Source: Klebsiella variicola (lineage in GTDB: Bacteria > Pseudomonadota > Gammaproteobacteria > Enterobacterales > Enterobacteriaceae). Taken from it: a stretch of DNA of 64,000 nt. A program made the position numbers and the translations under genes. The notes under the pieces are model-generated. The model did no database searches. It had not been told where the DNA came from and worked only from the letters and a program-made list of their open reading frames with translations. Shown here in pieces: positions 46,661-57,227 of this stretch (position 1 is the stretch's first letter; every line of letters begins with the position of its first letter). Location of the stretch: NCBI RefSeq assembly GCF_000828055.2, contig NZ_CP010523.2, positions 2,666,001 through 2,730,000 of the forward strand, read 5' to 3'.

Positions 46661-46866
46661 GCGATATTACCCTTACCACCAACACCCCGGCCACTCCGAT
46701 ACCGGTCGCGGCGCTGTTGCCCTGGGCACTGTTTACCACCCTGCTGGCACTGTTAGCGATCTATTTCGTCGGTGCGGAACAAGGTGCGACGTCGATGTTT
46801 TCCGGCACCCAGGTGCATGAATTCTTCCACGACGCACGACATCTGCTGGGTTTTCCCTGCCACTAA
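46657..46866 (+). CDS. cbtB: CbtB cobalt transporter subunit
   Basis: The 69-residue protein has a single membrane span (LPWALFTTLLALLAIYFVG) and the His-rich C-terminus TQVHEFFHDARHLLGFPCH that defines CbtB. It acts with CbtA in cobalt uptake in operons lacking the CbiMNQO system. Its location beside cobalt nitrile hydratase gives it an obvious purpose. Confidence 0.88.
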   Translation: MSDITLTTNTPATPIPVAALLPWALFTTLLALLAIYFVGAEQGATSMFSGTQVHEFFHDARHLLGFPCH

Positions 46867-46876
46867 GGAGGCGGAC

Positions 46877-47632
46877 ATGATTGGGAAACTATTATTCAAG
46901 GGGATGATAGCAGGCATACTGGCTGGACTGGTGGCATTTGCTTTTGCACACCATTTCGGCGAGCCGCAGGTCGATCGCGCTATCGGGATTGAAGAAAGTC
47001 TGGCCACTCATTCACACCAACACAGCGCGTCGGCTGACGGCGGTGAAGAAGAGGTGTTTAGCCGTCAAACCCAGTCTGGGATCGGGCTAATGGCCGGCAT
47101 GGTGCTGTTCGGCGCAGCGCTGGGCGGCGGTCTGGCGCTGAGTTGGGCCTTTAGCTATCAGCGCTTCGGACCATCGAACCCGCGTCTGTTAGCGTTAGGC
47201 CTGGCGCTGGTCGGCTTTCTGGTCATGAGCCTGATGCCTGGTCTGAAATACCCACCCAATCCGCCCGCGGTCGGTAACCCGGAGACCATCGGCTATCGTA
47301 CCGAACTGTACTTCGTCATGATGTTGCTTTCCATCGGCATCGTCATCGCGGCCGCGTGGTTATCACATCAGCTAATACCGCGCCTCGGTAGAGGGAATGC
47401 GATGATGTGGGCAACGCTGTTCGCGGTGGCGCTGATGCTCGTGGTTTGTGCCCTGATGCCGACAGTGAACGAAGTGCCCGAACACTTCCCGGCGGACCTG
47501 CTATGGCGTTTCCGTATCAGCTCCTTCGGCACGCACCTGGTGCTCTGGAGCGTCATCGGTGTGGCGTTCGGTGCCTTAGCCGAACGCACGCCGGCGACAG
47601 GTGTGCAGCGCCCAGCCTTCCGCCGCGGTTAA
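46877..47632 (+). CDS. cbtA: CbtA cobalt transporter subunit
   Basis: The protein is 251 residues from ATG 46877, just after AAGGAGG. It has about five or six spans, beginning GMIAGILAGLVAFAFAHHFG with a His pair, then a luminal HSHQHSAS stretch likely to bind metal, and the MPTVNEVPEHFPADLLWRFR segment of the family. It lies 10 bp after cbtB. A decayed relative of its 3' end lies at 33106-33275. Confidence 0.9.
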   Translation: MIGKLLFKGMIAGILAGLVAFAFAHHFGEPQVDRAIGIEESLATHSHQHSASADGGEEEVFSRQTQSGIGLMAGMVLFGAALGGGLALSWAFSYQRFGPSNPRLLALGLALVGFLVMSLMPGLKYPPNPPAVGNPETIGYRTELYFVMMLLSIGIVIAAAWLSHQLIPRLGRGNAMMWATLFAVALMLVVCALMPTVNEVPEHFPADLLWRFRISSFGTHLVLWSVIGVAFGALAERTPATGVQRPAFRRG

Positions 47633-47638
47633 CACATC

Positions 47639-48226
47639 ATGAGAGCGTCGCTAACGTTGATTTGTCAGGGAGAAACGGCAGCGTCCCGAGGTTCACATTT
47701 CCCCTGTGATGACCCTCTGGAGGCGCGGGAATGGCAGCGGGCGCGTCAGTTACAAAGCCGTGTCGCCCGTTGTCACCGCGTCTGGATCTCCCCGGAGACC
47801 GCCGCCCGACAAACTGCCGCAGCGCTCTCTTTACAGGGTACCCCGGTGATGGAGCTGGCGGAACCCGACTACGGCATCTGGGCCGGTCGGCCAGTACGTG
47901 AGGTGATGACGCAAGACGCCGACGCTTTCCTGGCCTGGCTGGAGGGCGATCCGCCGCCGGGCGGAGAGTCACGTGCTCAGTTGCTGGCGCGCTGTGGCCG
48001 TTGGCTGGCAAAACACGTCGATATTCCAGGCCGACACGGTGTAATTGCGTCTGCCTCCACTATCCGTGCCATGATCCTCAACGTTCTCGGCGCCCCACTT
48101 CACTCATTTGCACGTATCGACGTTCACCCGCTCAGCATCACCGAGTTGCGCAGTGACGGACGGCGCTGGAATTTTTGTTTATTAAGAGATGACATAAAGG
48201 GCGAATGTTCGACGCTGTCCCGCTGA
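47639..48226 (+). CDS. Histidine-phosphatase-fold protein lacking catalytic His
   Basis: The 195-residue protein has the layout of the CobC/phosphoglycerate-mutase-like proteins found after cbtA (LTLICQGETAASRG, EPDYGIWAGRPVREVM, SASTIRAMILNVL). The RHG motif reads CQG here, and the position of the second catalytic His reads Ser (IASASTIRA). Phosphatase activity is therefore doubtful. It starts 6 bp after cbtA. It may be a binding or regulatory protein, or a gene losing function. Confidence 0.7.
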   Translation: MRASLTLICQGETAASRGSHFPCDDPLEAREWQRARQLQSRVARCHRVWISPETAARQTAAALSLQGTPVMELAEPDYGIWAGRPVREVMTQDADAFLAWLEGDPPPGGESRAQLLARCGRWLAKHVDIPGRHGVIASASTIRAMILNVLGAPLHSFARIDVHPLSITELRSDGRRWNFCLLRDDIKGECSTLSR

Positions 48227-48408
48227 AGCCGTCAGCCAGTAAGCGCCTTTGGCCATTGATGGATCCCTCCACTGGTCTTGCATCGCTAAACCCAATACCA
48301 TAGGACCGCTCAGCGCGCTTCACGCCCCGTCCTGCGTAAAAAAGTAAATCTCCCTGACCATGTTTATTTATACTCAGAAAACATGTCATTAAGAAAGGAA
48401 GCTACGCG

Positions 48409-49878
48409 TTGAAATGGGTAACCTGGTTAAAACGTATCGTGTTGTCCCTGCTGCTGTTGATCGTTGGCGCTCTGGGACTACGCCTTTATGACATTCAGCG
48501 CGGACCCGAGCTGCAGCTCTGGCATACCTGGGTTCCGCATGAGATGGACGCGGATGAAATCGACAATGCTGACTGGAACGATTACATCAACAAAGAGAAT
48601 GCGCTCTTCAGTGAGGTAAAACGCCAGGTTACCGATAAGCTGGACGCTGAGCAGCAAACCGAACTGAATCGTTACTATAGTCACAGCCCCATCTATCCGG
48701 ACTCGTTTCCAACCAACTGGAATCGGTCATATATCATGATGCCGGATGGCAAACCGAAAGGCGCCGTGGTGTTGCTGCATGGTCTGACAGATACCCCCTA
48801 CAGCCTGCGGCATATCGCTGAAAATTACCGGCAACAGGGGTATGTCGCCATCGGTATCAGATTACCGGGCCATGGGACGGTTCCCGCCGGGCTGACCGAT
48901 GTGGACTGGCAGGACTGGCTTGCCGCCACGCGCCTTGCGGTGAGAGAAGCGAAACGACTGACGGGTAATGATGTGCCCCTGCATATCGTCGGATTTTCCA
49001 ACGGCGGCGCGCTGGCAATGAAATATTCGCTGGACGCGCTGGATAATGCCGAACTGGCAAAACCCCAGCGGGTGATCCTGATTTCTCCGATGATCGGTAT
49101 TACCAGCTTCGCGCGTTTTTCCGGCCTCGCTGGCTGGCCCGCGTTTCTTCCCGCCTTCTCGAAAGCCGCATGGTTAAACATCATGCCCGAGTTTAATCCG
49201 TTCAAATATAACTCGTTCCCGACGAACGCCGCCCGGCAGTCCTTCCTGCTGACCAAAGCGCTGCAAAAGCAGATAGTGACTGACTCGAGAAATCACAGAC
49301 TTAACAGCTTACCGCCGGTATTGACCTTTCAGTCCGTTGTGGATTCAACGGTCAGTACGCGGGCGATCGTGACGGCGCTGTATAACCGTTTGCCGGAAAA
49401 TGGCAGTGAAATTGTCCTCTTCGATTTGAATCATGCCGTCAGGTTTAATTCATTATTACGCCGGACGTCTTACACCGCGCTGGCGCGGTTGCTGCCCGCG
49501 CCGCCACGCGCTTATCAGACCACGATCATCACTAACGCGAATTCAGCCAGTACCGATATGGAAATCCGCACAACACCTGCCGGGAAAACAGACACCACAG
49601 TGGAAAAGCTGCAGGGAATGCGCTACCTGCCGGACGTATACTCCCTTTCTCATGTCGCGCTCCCCTTCCCGTTAAGCGATTCGCTGTACGGGCGCTATCC
49701 CCATCCGCTGAATCAATATGGGATCAGCCTCGGCACTTTTGCTGCTCGCGGCGAGCGTTCGGTGCTGGTTGTGGGTCTGGACTCGCTGATGCGTCAGTCT
49801 TCCAATCCGTTCTTTCCCTATATGATCAAGCGCATTGACGAAGGGATCGACACTCGCCCGGCTCTCTCCGGGAAATAA
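48409..49878 (+). CDS. Membrane-anchored alpha/beta hydrolase
   Basis: The 489-residue protein starts at a TTG (48409) with AAGGA about 9 nt upstream and no better ATG. An N-terminal anchor (about 8-26) precedes the hydrolase fold: VVLLHGLTDTPYSL oxyanion region, nucleophile in VGFSNGGALA, and a likely catalytic His in DLNHAVRF. Lipase- or esterase-like; the substrate is unknown. It is a single gene with a strong terminator after it. Confidence 0.78.
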   Translation: MKWVTWLKRIVLSLLLLIVGALGLRLYDIQRGPELQLWHTWVPHEMDADEIDNADWNDYINKENALFSEVKRQVTDKLDAEQQTELNRYYSHSPIYPDSFPTNWNRSYIMMPDGKPKGAVVLLHGLTDTPYSLRHIAENYRQQGYVAIGIRLPGHGTVPAGLTDVDWQDWLAATRLAVREAKRLTGNDVPLHIVGFSNGGALAMKYSLDALDNAELAKPQRVILISPMIGITSFARFSGLAGWPAFLPAFSKAAWLNIMPEFNPFKYNSFPTNAARQSFLLTKALQKQIVTDSRNHRLNSLPPVLTFQSVVDSTVSTRAIVTALYNRLPENGSEIVLFDLNHAVRFNSLLRRTSYTALARLLPAPPRAYQTTIITNANSASTDMEIRTTPAGKTDTTVEKLQGMRYLPDVYSLSHVALPFPLSDSLYGRYPHPLNQYGISLGTFAARGERSVLVVGLDSLMRQSSNPFFPYMIKRIDEGIDTRPALSGK

Positions 49879-49891
49879 CTCTTCTCTGGAT

Positions 49892-49915
49892 AAGTGGCCA
49901 CCACGGCCACTTTTT
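49892..49915 (+). terminator. Intrinsic terminator after the hydrolase gene
   Basis: AAGTGGCC and GGCCACTT form a perfect 8-bp stem around ACCAC, followed by a T tract to 49915. It lies 13 bp after the hydrolase stop. Confidence 0.85.
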
Positions 49916-49930
49916 CCTGAGGATGCGGTA

Positions 49931-50806
49931 CTACGCTTTCGCCGACGTCGACAGCCACTGATATACCGCTGACAAATCCTGTCCGGCATATCCCGCGTCC
50001 GCCGCCTGCTGCCACAGTTCGGCAATGTTATCCAGCCCCGGCATGGTGTGCGGCTCGGCCAGGGATAGCGCCAGCCGGGCATCTTTCAGCGCATGCGCCA
50101 GTTGCATCTGCGGCGCGAATTGCTCGCTGGCGATGGCATCCAGTTTCACTTTGACATACGGTGCGGCCAGCGGGCCGCCTTCCAGAGCGCTCCAGAGCTG
50201 GTCGGGGGTAAAGCCCAGCGTCTTCGCCAGCTGGGCGCTTTCCGCGATGCCCTGCATCATCGAAATCAGCCAGGCATTGAGGACCAGCTTCATTTTCTGG
50301 CTGTTGCCGGCCTCGCCAAACCACTGCGTCCCGCGGGAGATAGCCGCAAACACCTGTTCGGCAGCGGCACACTTTTCACGATCTCCGCTGGCGAGCACCA
50401 GGATCTGCGCCTTCTCCGCCGGGGCTTTGGTCCCTGAAACCGGGGCATCGACGAAGGTCATCGCCGGCTGAAGCGCCCGCAGCAAGGCGATAGCCTCCTG
50501 CGTCTCCGGCAGGCCAATGGTGCCCATCTGACAATAGATCGCCTGCGGCTGACAGGCTGGCGCTATTTGCGCCAGTACCTCGAGGGTAGCCTGACCGTCG
50601 GCGAGCATACTGATGATCACCTCGGCATCAGCGACCGCCTGCTGCGGCGTGGTATGCAGGGATAATCCCTGCGCCTGTAAATCTTCGCCGCGTGCTGGCG
50701 AACGGTTCCAGCCTGCGACGGTAAAGCCCTTCTTCAGCAGATTGCTGGCAAAAGCATGTCCCATGGCGCCGAGTCCCAGCACCGCGACCTTTGGTAATGT
50801 ACTCAT
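49931..50806 (-). CDS. NAD(P)-dependent dehydrogenase, HIBADH/6PGDH-like family
   Basis: The 291-residue protein has the dinucleotide motif LGLGAMGHAFASNLLKKG, the substrate-binding segment FVDAPVSGTKAPAEK and the catalytic Lys in GNSQKMKLVLNAW. This beta-hydroxyacid dehydrogenase family oxidises or reduces small hydroxyacids or aldehydes; substrate not visible. It is downstream of a LysR gene on the same strand with 112 bp between, including a terminator and a possible operator. Confidence 0.87.
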   Translation of the reverse strand: MSTLPKVAVLGLGAMGHAFASNLLKKGFTVAGWNRSPARGEDLQAQGLSLHTTPQQAVADAEVIISMLADGQATLEVLAQIAPACQPQAIYCQMGTIGLPETQEAIALLRALQPAMTFVDAPVSGTKAPAEKAQILVLASGDREKCAAAEQVFAAISRGTQWFGEAGNSQKMKLVLNAWLISMMQGIAESAQLAKTLGFTPDQLWSALEGGPLAAPYVKVKLDAIASEQFAPQMQLAHALKDARLALSLAEPHTMPGLDNIAELWQQAADAGYAGQDLSAVYQWLSTSAKA

Positions 50807-50860
50807 CTTGTCTGTCCTGATTCGCGTGTTAATAAATGTCGGACGTCTACTATCGCATCT

Positions 50861-50876
50861 CTGACACGGATGTCAG
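50861..50876. promoter_or_regulatory. Inverted repeat upstream of the dehydrogenase
   Basis: CTGACA and TGTCAG flank CGGA, 54 bp before the dehydrogenase start. It is a possible operator for its control. Confidence 0.3.
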
Positions 50877-50892
50877 TAGCAATAACCGCCAT

Positions 50893-50911
50893 AAAAAGTG
50901 ACGCTGTCACT
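50893..50911 (-). terminator. Terminator of the LysR gene
   Basis: AGTGAC (50897-50902) and GTCACT (50906-50911) form a 6-bp stem with a 3-nt loop. Read on the minus strand it is followed by five T residues, 8 bp after the LysR stop codon. Confidence 0.6.
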
Positions 50912-50918
50912 CATGGTC

Positions 50919-51806
50919 TCACGGCTGTCGGAGCCACGCCAGCAAACGGCGCATCGCTGGCGTCAGCCGGGCATCATCCTGATAACACAGACACAGGCGG
51001 CGCTGTGCCCAGCGATCCTGCAGCGCGATGACGGCAAAACGGTAGCGCTGCTGGTAGCGTTCGGCAATGACGCGGGGCAGGATCGCCCCGCCGGCGCCGT
51101 GCGCCACCATCTCGCAAAGCCCTTCAAAATGGCTCATCCGGACCCGGACGTTTAGCGCCTGGCCGAGCCCGGCGGCATGTTGTTCAATATGCTGCTGCAG
51201 TGCGCTGGTCTGGTAGAGGGCGACCAGCGGCTCGTTGATGACCGCCGCAAACGCCACTTCATTCGCGCCGGCCAGAGGGTGAGTCGGCGGCACAATCAGC
51301 ACCAGGGGATCATCGGCGACAGGATCCAGATGCAGCGGCCCGGGGTCGACCGCATCGGACACCACTCCAGCCTGCGCCACACCCGCCAGAATGCTGCTGA
51401 CGATATCCGCGCTGGTGCGCTCTTCGGTGTCGATCTGCACCGCCGGATGCGCTGCCATCCAGGCGGCGAGCTTGCCCGGCAGAAAAGCCGACATCGCCGA
51501 GGTGTTGGCGAACAGCCGCAGCGTCCCCTGCTGACCGCGGGCGAAGGCGCTCATCGCCTGGCGCAGACGCTGCTGCTGCGCAAGAAGCGGGCGTGCATGG
51601 CGCGCCAGTACCTCCCCGGCCTCAGTCAGCGTCACGCCGCGAGCATGACGCTGCAACAGGGGAACACCGACCTCTGCCTCCAGCTTGCGCACTCTTTCGC
51701 TGGCGGAGGCCAGGGCGAGATGGGCCATGGCGGCCCCACCGGTAATACTGCCGCTATCCACGATGGCGATAAACAGTCGCAGATCGGCCAGATCCATCCG
51801 CATCAC
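50919..51806 (-). CDS. LysR family regulator, divergent from TauE-like gene
   Basis: The 295-residue protein has the HTH (GSITGGAAMAHLALASASER at about 18-37) and a LysR effector domain. It diverges from the TauE/SafE-like exporter over 105 bp that includes a 14-bp inverted repeat, so it probably regulates that gene. It may also affect the dehydrogenase downstream. Confidence 0.88.
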   Translation of the reverse strand: MMRMDLADLRLFIAIVDSGSITGGAAMAHLALASASERVRKLEAEVGVPLLQRHARGVTLTEAGEVLARHARPLLAQQQRLRQAMSAFARGQQGTLRLFANTSAMSAFLPGKLAAWMAAHPAVQIDTEERTSADIVSSILAGVAQAGVVSDAVDPGPLHLDPVADDPLVLIVPPTHPLAGANEVAFAAVINEPLVALYQTSALQQHIEQHAAGLGQALNVRVRMSHFEGLCEMVAHGAGGAILPRVIAERYQQRYRFAVIALQDRWAQRRLCLCYQDDARLTPAMRRLLAWLRQP

Positions 51807-51857
51807 ACCCTCCCCACCCTTCGGTTTTCCCGTAGTCTTAGGGCAACATACCGCATT

Positions 51858-51871
51858 GTGGCTTTAGCCAC
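51858..51871. promoter_or_regulatory. Inverted repeat between LysR and TauE-like genes
   Basis: GTGGCT-TT-AGCCAC lies midway between the divergent genes and is a candidate LysR binding site. A second repeat, TCACTTT (51886-51892) with AAAGTGA (51902-51908), overlaps the ribosome binding region of the exporter gene. Confidence 0.4.
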
Positions 51872-51911
51872 CAGTGGTTTCAATGTCACTTTCTATCCTG
51901 AAAAGTGAGCC

Positions 51912-52658
51912 ATGATGTTCGATCTCCACATCTTTTATTTACTGCTGATCTTTATCGCCGCCGGACTGGTCAAAGGGGTGACCGGCATGGGATTACCCAC
52001 CGTGGCGATGGGCCTGCTTGGTCTGCTGATGCCGCCGCAGGCCGCAGCGGCGCTGCTGGTACTTCCCTCGCTGTTAACCAATCTCTGGCAGTTGCTGGCT
52101 GGCCCCGCGCTGGCGCAGATTGTGCGCCGCCTCTGGCTTATGATGACCGGGATTATTATGGGAACGCTGGCGGGGTCGTCACTGCTGATCAGCCTCAATC
52201 CTCGGTGCTCAGCGCTGGCGCTTGGCACCGTGTTGATAGCCTATGCCGGGTATGCGCTCTGTGGCCCGGCGTTGCAGGTTTCCGCCCGCGTGGAGAAGTG
52301 GCTGTCGCCGCTCATGGGCGGTCTGACCGGCGTTATCACCGGGGCGACCGGGGTATTTGTTATTCCGGCCGTTCCCTGGCTGCAGACGCTGGGCTTTCGT
52401 CGAGACGAACTGGTGCAGGCTCTGGGGTTGTCGTTTACCCTCTCCACCCTGGCGATGGCGGCCGGCCTCTCCCTGCACGATGGCTGGCATGCTGATTCGC
52501 TGCTGCTGTCGGGGCTGGCGCTGTTGCCCGCGCTACTCGGCATGTGGCTGGGACAGTGGATCCGCTCGCGTCTCAGCCCGCGACGCTTTCGTCAGGGCTT
52601 TCTGCTGTTCCTGCTGGCGCTGGGAATGGAGCTGATCGCCAGGGGATGGCTGACCTGA
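51912..52658 (+). CDS. TauE/SafE family membrane transporter
   Basis: The 248-residue protein has about eight spans, opening with GLVKGVTGMGLPTVAMGLLG, the conserved first repeat of the sulfite exporter TauE/SafE family, echoed by GGLTGVITGATGVFVIP in the second half. Members export sulfite or organic acids with sulfur groups; the substrate here is unknown. It is controlled by the divergent LysR protein (inference). Confidence 0.88.
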   Translation: MMFDLHIFYLLLIFIAAGLVKGVTGMGLPTVAMGLLGLLMPPQAAAALLVLPSLLTNLWQLLAGPALAQIVRRLWLMMTGIIMGTLAGSSLLISLNPRCSALALGTVLIAYAGYALCGPALQVSARVEKWLSPLMGGLTGVITGATGVFVIPAVPWLQTLGFRRDELVQALGLSFTLSTLAMAAGLSLHDGWHADSLLLSGLALLPALLGMWLGQWIRSRLSPRRFRQGFLLFLLALGMELIARGWLT

Positions 52659-52663
52659 ATCCG

Positions 52664-53362
52664 CTAGCGGCGGGTAATGTGCTTCACGTTGTACTTACTG
52701 GTGTTCTGGTAGATCTCTGAGAAATCGACGATCGCCCGGTTTTGCGCATAACTCACCGATTGCACCCGCAGCAGGAGGCTGTTTGGCGCTACCTGCAGCA
52801 GCTCGGCCTGCTCGCGGGTCGCCAGCACCGGCGTATAGCTGCGGTGGCTCTCGATGATGGTGATATGACACTCTTTTTTGAAATAGTTGAATTTAGACTG
52901 CTCGAGGTTACCCACGCTGAGCCAGGGAAAGGTGGCGAATGGAATATAGCTGTTTTCCACGAGGATCGGGACCTCATCAATCAGCCGCAGCCGCCTGACG
53001 TAGTAAACTTTTTCCCCCGGCTGGATCTTTAACTGCTGGGCGATGGCCGGAGGAGCATCAAGCAGCGTGAATTCAATGACTTTGTTACGGTAGTTGGTGA
53101 CGCCTACCACCTGCATCTGGTAGTTAAAGCCCTCCAGTTCTCCCCCGTGATAGTTACTTTTACGCACAATGCAGGTTCCACTGCCGTGCCGCCGCGCGAT
53201 CAGCTTTTCCTCCTCCAGTAGCGCCAGCGCTTTGCGCAGCGTCATCACCGAGACCTGCAGTTCCGCAGCGAGCGCTTTTTCGCTGGGCAGCATATCGCCG
53301 ACGGCATAGTCGTCGCTGTTGATGCGGGCCTTCAGTTCAGTGGCAATCTTTTTATAAATCAC
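52664..53362 (-). CDS. GntR family regulator (UTRA domain) of aglAB
   Basis: The protein is 232 residues from a GTG at 53362, which puts VIYKKIATELKARI at the N-terminus as expected of this family; the 49 extra codons of the longest frame are AT-rich leader. The winged helix (LPSEKALAAELQVSVMTLRK) is followed by a UTRA effector domain (KVYYVRRLRLIDEVPILVEN). It diverges from the aglA-like gene and should sense a phosphorylated disaccharide and repress the PTS operon. Confidence 0.85.
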   Translation of the reverse strand: MIYKKIATELKARINSDDYAVGDMLPSEKALAAELQVSVMTLRKALALLEEEKLIARRHGSGTCIVRKSNYHGGELEGFNYQMQVVGVTNYRNKVIEFTLLDAPPAIAQQLKIQPGEKVYYVRRLRLIDEVPILVENSYIPFATFPWLSVGNLEQSKFNYFKKECHITIIESHRSYTPVLATREQAELLQVAPNSLLLRVQSVSYAQNRAIVDFSEIYQNTSKYNVKHITRR

Positions 53363-53617
53363 TTTTAGATGTCTCGCTAAGGTGGCGCTCGTCAAACAGC
53401 TAAGCGAATAATTTAATGTAAATAAAAGATTATTTTTACATTGCAGCGAAAATTTCAACACTAACTCATCTATAAATCTCGCCATATTTATATATCTGTC
53501 CGACAACAATATATATGACTTTCATCACAGATGGCCCTTTTCCTGCTCGGGATCCCGGTGGTCTGCTCCTAGTCTGATAAGCCTATTCATCAGGTCTGCG
53601 AAGACGAGAGGACAACC

Positions 53618-55156
53618 ATGATTGGCGTGAAAAAGCTTCAGGACTTTTCCAAAGCAATGATCGGGCCGGTGCTATATCTGCCGGCTATCGGCCTGTTGAT
53701 CGCCCTGTTCAGCATGACCACCAACCGGCTGTGGGTGGATGAAAGCAGCGCGCTCTACCTGTTGGGGAAATTCGTCTCCAGCATGCTCTGGGCGCTGATG
53801 AACCATCTCGGGTTTCTGTTCTGCCTTGGGCTGGCCAGCGGCCTGGCGAAAACCCGCAAAGCCGAAGCGGCCTTCGTGGCGGCGATGACCTGGCTGGTGT
53901 ATCTGGCGGCGAACAATAGCTGGCTGACCCTGACCCATCGCCTGGCGTCCGGTGCCACCAACGCGCAACTGTACGGCAGTGGACAAACCTTTATCTTTGG
54001 TTTTCAGGTCATTGATATGGGCGTGTTCCTTGGGATTATCCTTGGCTGCGCCGTCGCCTTTGTCCACAACCGCGTGGTCGGCATTGAGTTTCGCGGCGCG
54101 CTGTCGATCTACGGCAACAGTAAGCTGGTGCTGATCGTGATGCTACCGCTGGTTGGCCTGTTTGCTATCGCCACCGTCTATCTCTGGCCGGTGGTTGAGC
54201 TGGGCATTTCGGCGCTGACCGGCTTTATGAAATCCTTTGGCGCCATCGGGGTCTTCCTGTACGGTTTTCTCAACCGGTTCCTGATCCCCACCGGGTTGCA
54301 TCATCTTATCTGGTCACCGTTTGTCTTTACCTCGATCGGCGGACAGCTGCTGATTGATGGTCAAACGGTTATTGGCGCCAAGCCTATTTTCCTTGCCGAA
54401 ATCGCCCGTCATCCCATCGGGGCGCTGAGTGATTCCGCCCGGTTTTTAACCTACGGGATGGTGAAGATCTTCGGCACCGCCGGCATGGCGCTCGCCTTCT
54501 ACCGTACGGCGAAACCGGAGAATAAGCAGCGGCTTAAAGTCACGCTGATCCCCTTAATTGTGACCTCCGTTCTGGTGGGGATCACCGAACCTTTTGAGTT
54601 TCTCTTTATCTTCACCGCCCCGCTGCTGTGGCTTATCTACTCCCTGCTGGACGGTTTGTTCCAGATGCTGGCCTGGCTGCTTCACGTGCGGGTCTGCGCC
54701 ACCAACGGTCTTATCGATTTTGTCGTCTATAACCTCCCTGCCGGCGCCAGCGTGACGCGCTGGCCGGTATTTGTCGCCCTCGGCCTGCTGGAGACCGCCA
54801 CCATGTACCTGGTCGGCACCTTCTGTATTACCCGTCTGCGGATGCTCACCCCTGGCCGTGAAGCGGCTGCCGATGCGGAGCCTTCCGAGCAGACGGGCCA
54901 GGCAAGCGAGATTGCCGATAAAGGTACGCTGGTGATTGCGGGACTGGGCGGAAAAGAGAATGTCTGCGTAGTGGAAAACTGTTTTACCCGTCTGCGGGTC
55001 GATGTGCGCGACCCCGCCCTCATCCAGCAGTCGCTGTTGAAAGAGAGCGGCGGGAGCAGCGTGCTGATTAAAGGCAACCATGTCCAGGTGATCTATGGCC
55101 TGGGGGTTAACAAAATTCGAACGGCGGTCAACGCCAGTCTGGGTGTTACTGAATAA
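53618..55156 (+). CDS. aglA: PTS EIICB transporter for alpha-glucosides
   Basis: The 512-residue protein has an N-terminal ten-span glucose-family EIIC domain (about 1-400; GLHHLIWSPFVF is the family hallmark) and a C-terminal EIIB with the phospho-Cys C455 in VENCFTRLRV. There is no EIIA domain, so it relies on a separate IIA-Glc. Next to a GH4 phospho-glucosidase it matches the K. pneumoniae AglA/AglB system for sucrose isomers and other alpha-glucosides. GAGG lies about 9 nt before the start. Confidence 0.9.
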   Translation: MIGVKKLQDFSKAMIGPVLYLPAIGLLIALFSMTTNRLWVDESSALYLLGKFVSSMLWALMNHLGFLFCLGLASGLAKTRKAEAAFVAAMTWLVYLAANNSWLTLTHRLASGATNAQLYGSGQTFIFGFQVIDMGVFLGIILGCAVAFVHNRVVGIEFRGALSIYGNSKLVLIVMLPLVGLFAIATVYLWPVVELGISALTGFMKSFGAIGVFLYGFLNRFLIPTGLHHLIWSPFVFTSIGGQLLIDGQTVIGAKPIFLAEIARHPIGALSDSARFLTYGMVKIFGTAGMALAFYRTAKPENKQRLKVTLIPLIVTSVLVGITEPFEFLFIFTAPLLWLIYSLLDGLFQMLAWLLHVRVCATNGLIDFVVYNLPAGASVTRWPVFVALGLLETATMYLVGTFCITRLRMLTPGREAAADAEPSEQTGQASEIADKGTLVIAGLGGKENVCVVENCFTRLRVDVRDPALIQQSLLKESGGSSVLIKGNHVQVIYGLGVNKIRTAVNASLGVTE

Positions 55157-55167
55157 CGAGGTGGTAA

Positions 55168-56496
<1,329 letters not shown>

Positions 56497-56509
56497 TCTT
56501 TTTCGTGAT

Positions 56510-56550
56510 GGGTAAAATGCAGAGGATCCCCCTTCTCTGCATTTTTACCC
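56510..56550 (+). terminator. Terminator of the aglAB operon
   Basis: A long stem pairs 56510-56524 (GGGTAAAATGCAGAG) with 56535-56550 (CTCTGCATTTTTACCC), one T bulged, around a 10-nt loop. The T-rich right arm gives a normal intrinsic terminator 13 bp after aglB. Confidence 0.85.
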
Positions 56551-57227
56551 AGCGTTCCCGCCGGCCACACATTCATCCTATAACCTCCCCCACGGGCTTT
56601 CTTCCCCTCCAGACCGTTGCCAGAAGGCCGCCATCCTCGTTTTACCCTGATCACAGTAATGAAATATAAATTCTATTCCAGGATATTATGGCGTAAAAAT
56701 GTGATCTGCGTTGTATTCTTTGATTTACATTAACCTACTGAAAACAACATCATTATTACCGGCCTGTAAATTTAACCTGGTTTTCATGGGGATATGCTCC
56801 CTCCATCCTTTGTGATTGGCTTCATGCATTTACCATTCTGCAACACCAATTTGAAATTAAATTTTCATAATGTGATCTTGTAGCATTCTCATTCCATTTC
56901 TTTGTGCCATATTCTTATCACGATAAATCGCCGCAACGACAGCAACGTGCCACACCAGGGCGCTGTCCACCGGCAGACGTCGGCGCTGCCGACGCACTGA
57001 AGACCGCTAACCCGAAAAGGAGAACGGATATCGACTACATCCATGTCAACACCAAGCCGTAAACCTCTTTGACCGCCATTGCTGAGCGTACCCTGCCTTG
57101 TGCTTAGCAATTACACAAAGAAGAAAAATCATTTAGTTCAGTTAGATACGACAACACAGGCGTAATAAATCCTGACTGGGGAGATGTATTTTTATCTTGT
57201 GTCGTTCAATAAAATAAAGGGACTACC
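56551..57227. other. Gene-poor region before the MFS sugar porter
   Basis: The 677 bp contain no intact gene. The first half is AT-rich. A GC-richer segment at 56976-57062 reads DVGAADALKTANPKRRTDID and then YIHVNTKP and a stop, which looks like the C-terminal end of a secreted sugar-binding protein; nothing upstream continues it. The end of the region carries AAGGGA before the 57228 start. The rest shows nothing recognisable. Confidence 0.3.

Noticed and set aside
56889-57110. 73-codon minus-strand frame before the MFS porter
   Set aside because: It is antisense to the better candidate fragment at 56976-57062 and has no ribosome site or family resemblance.
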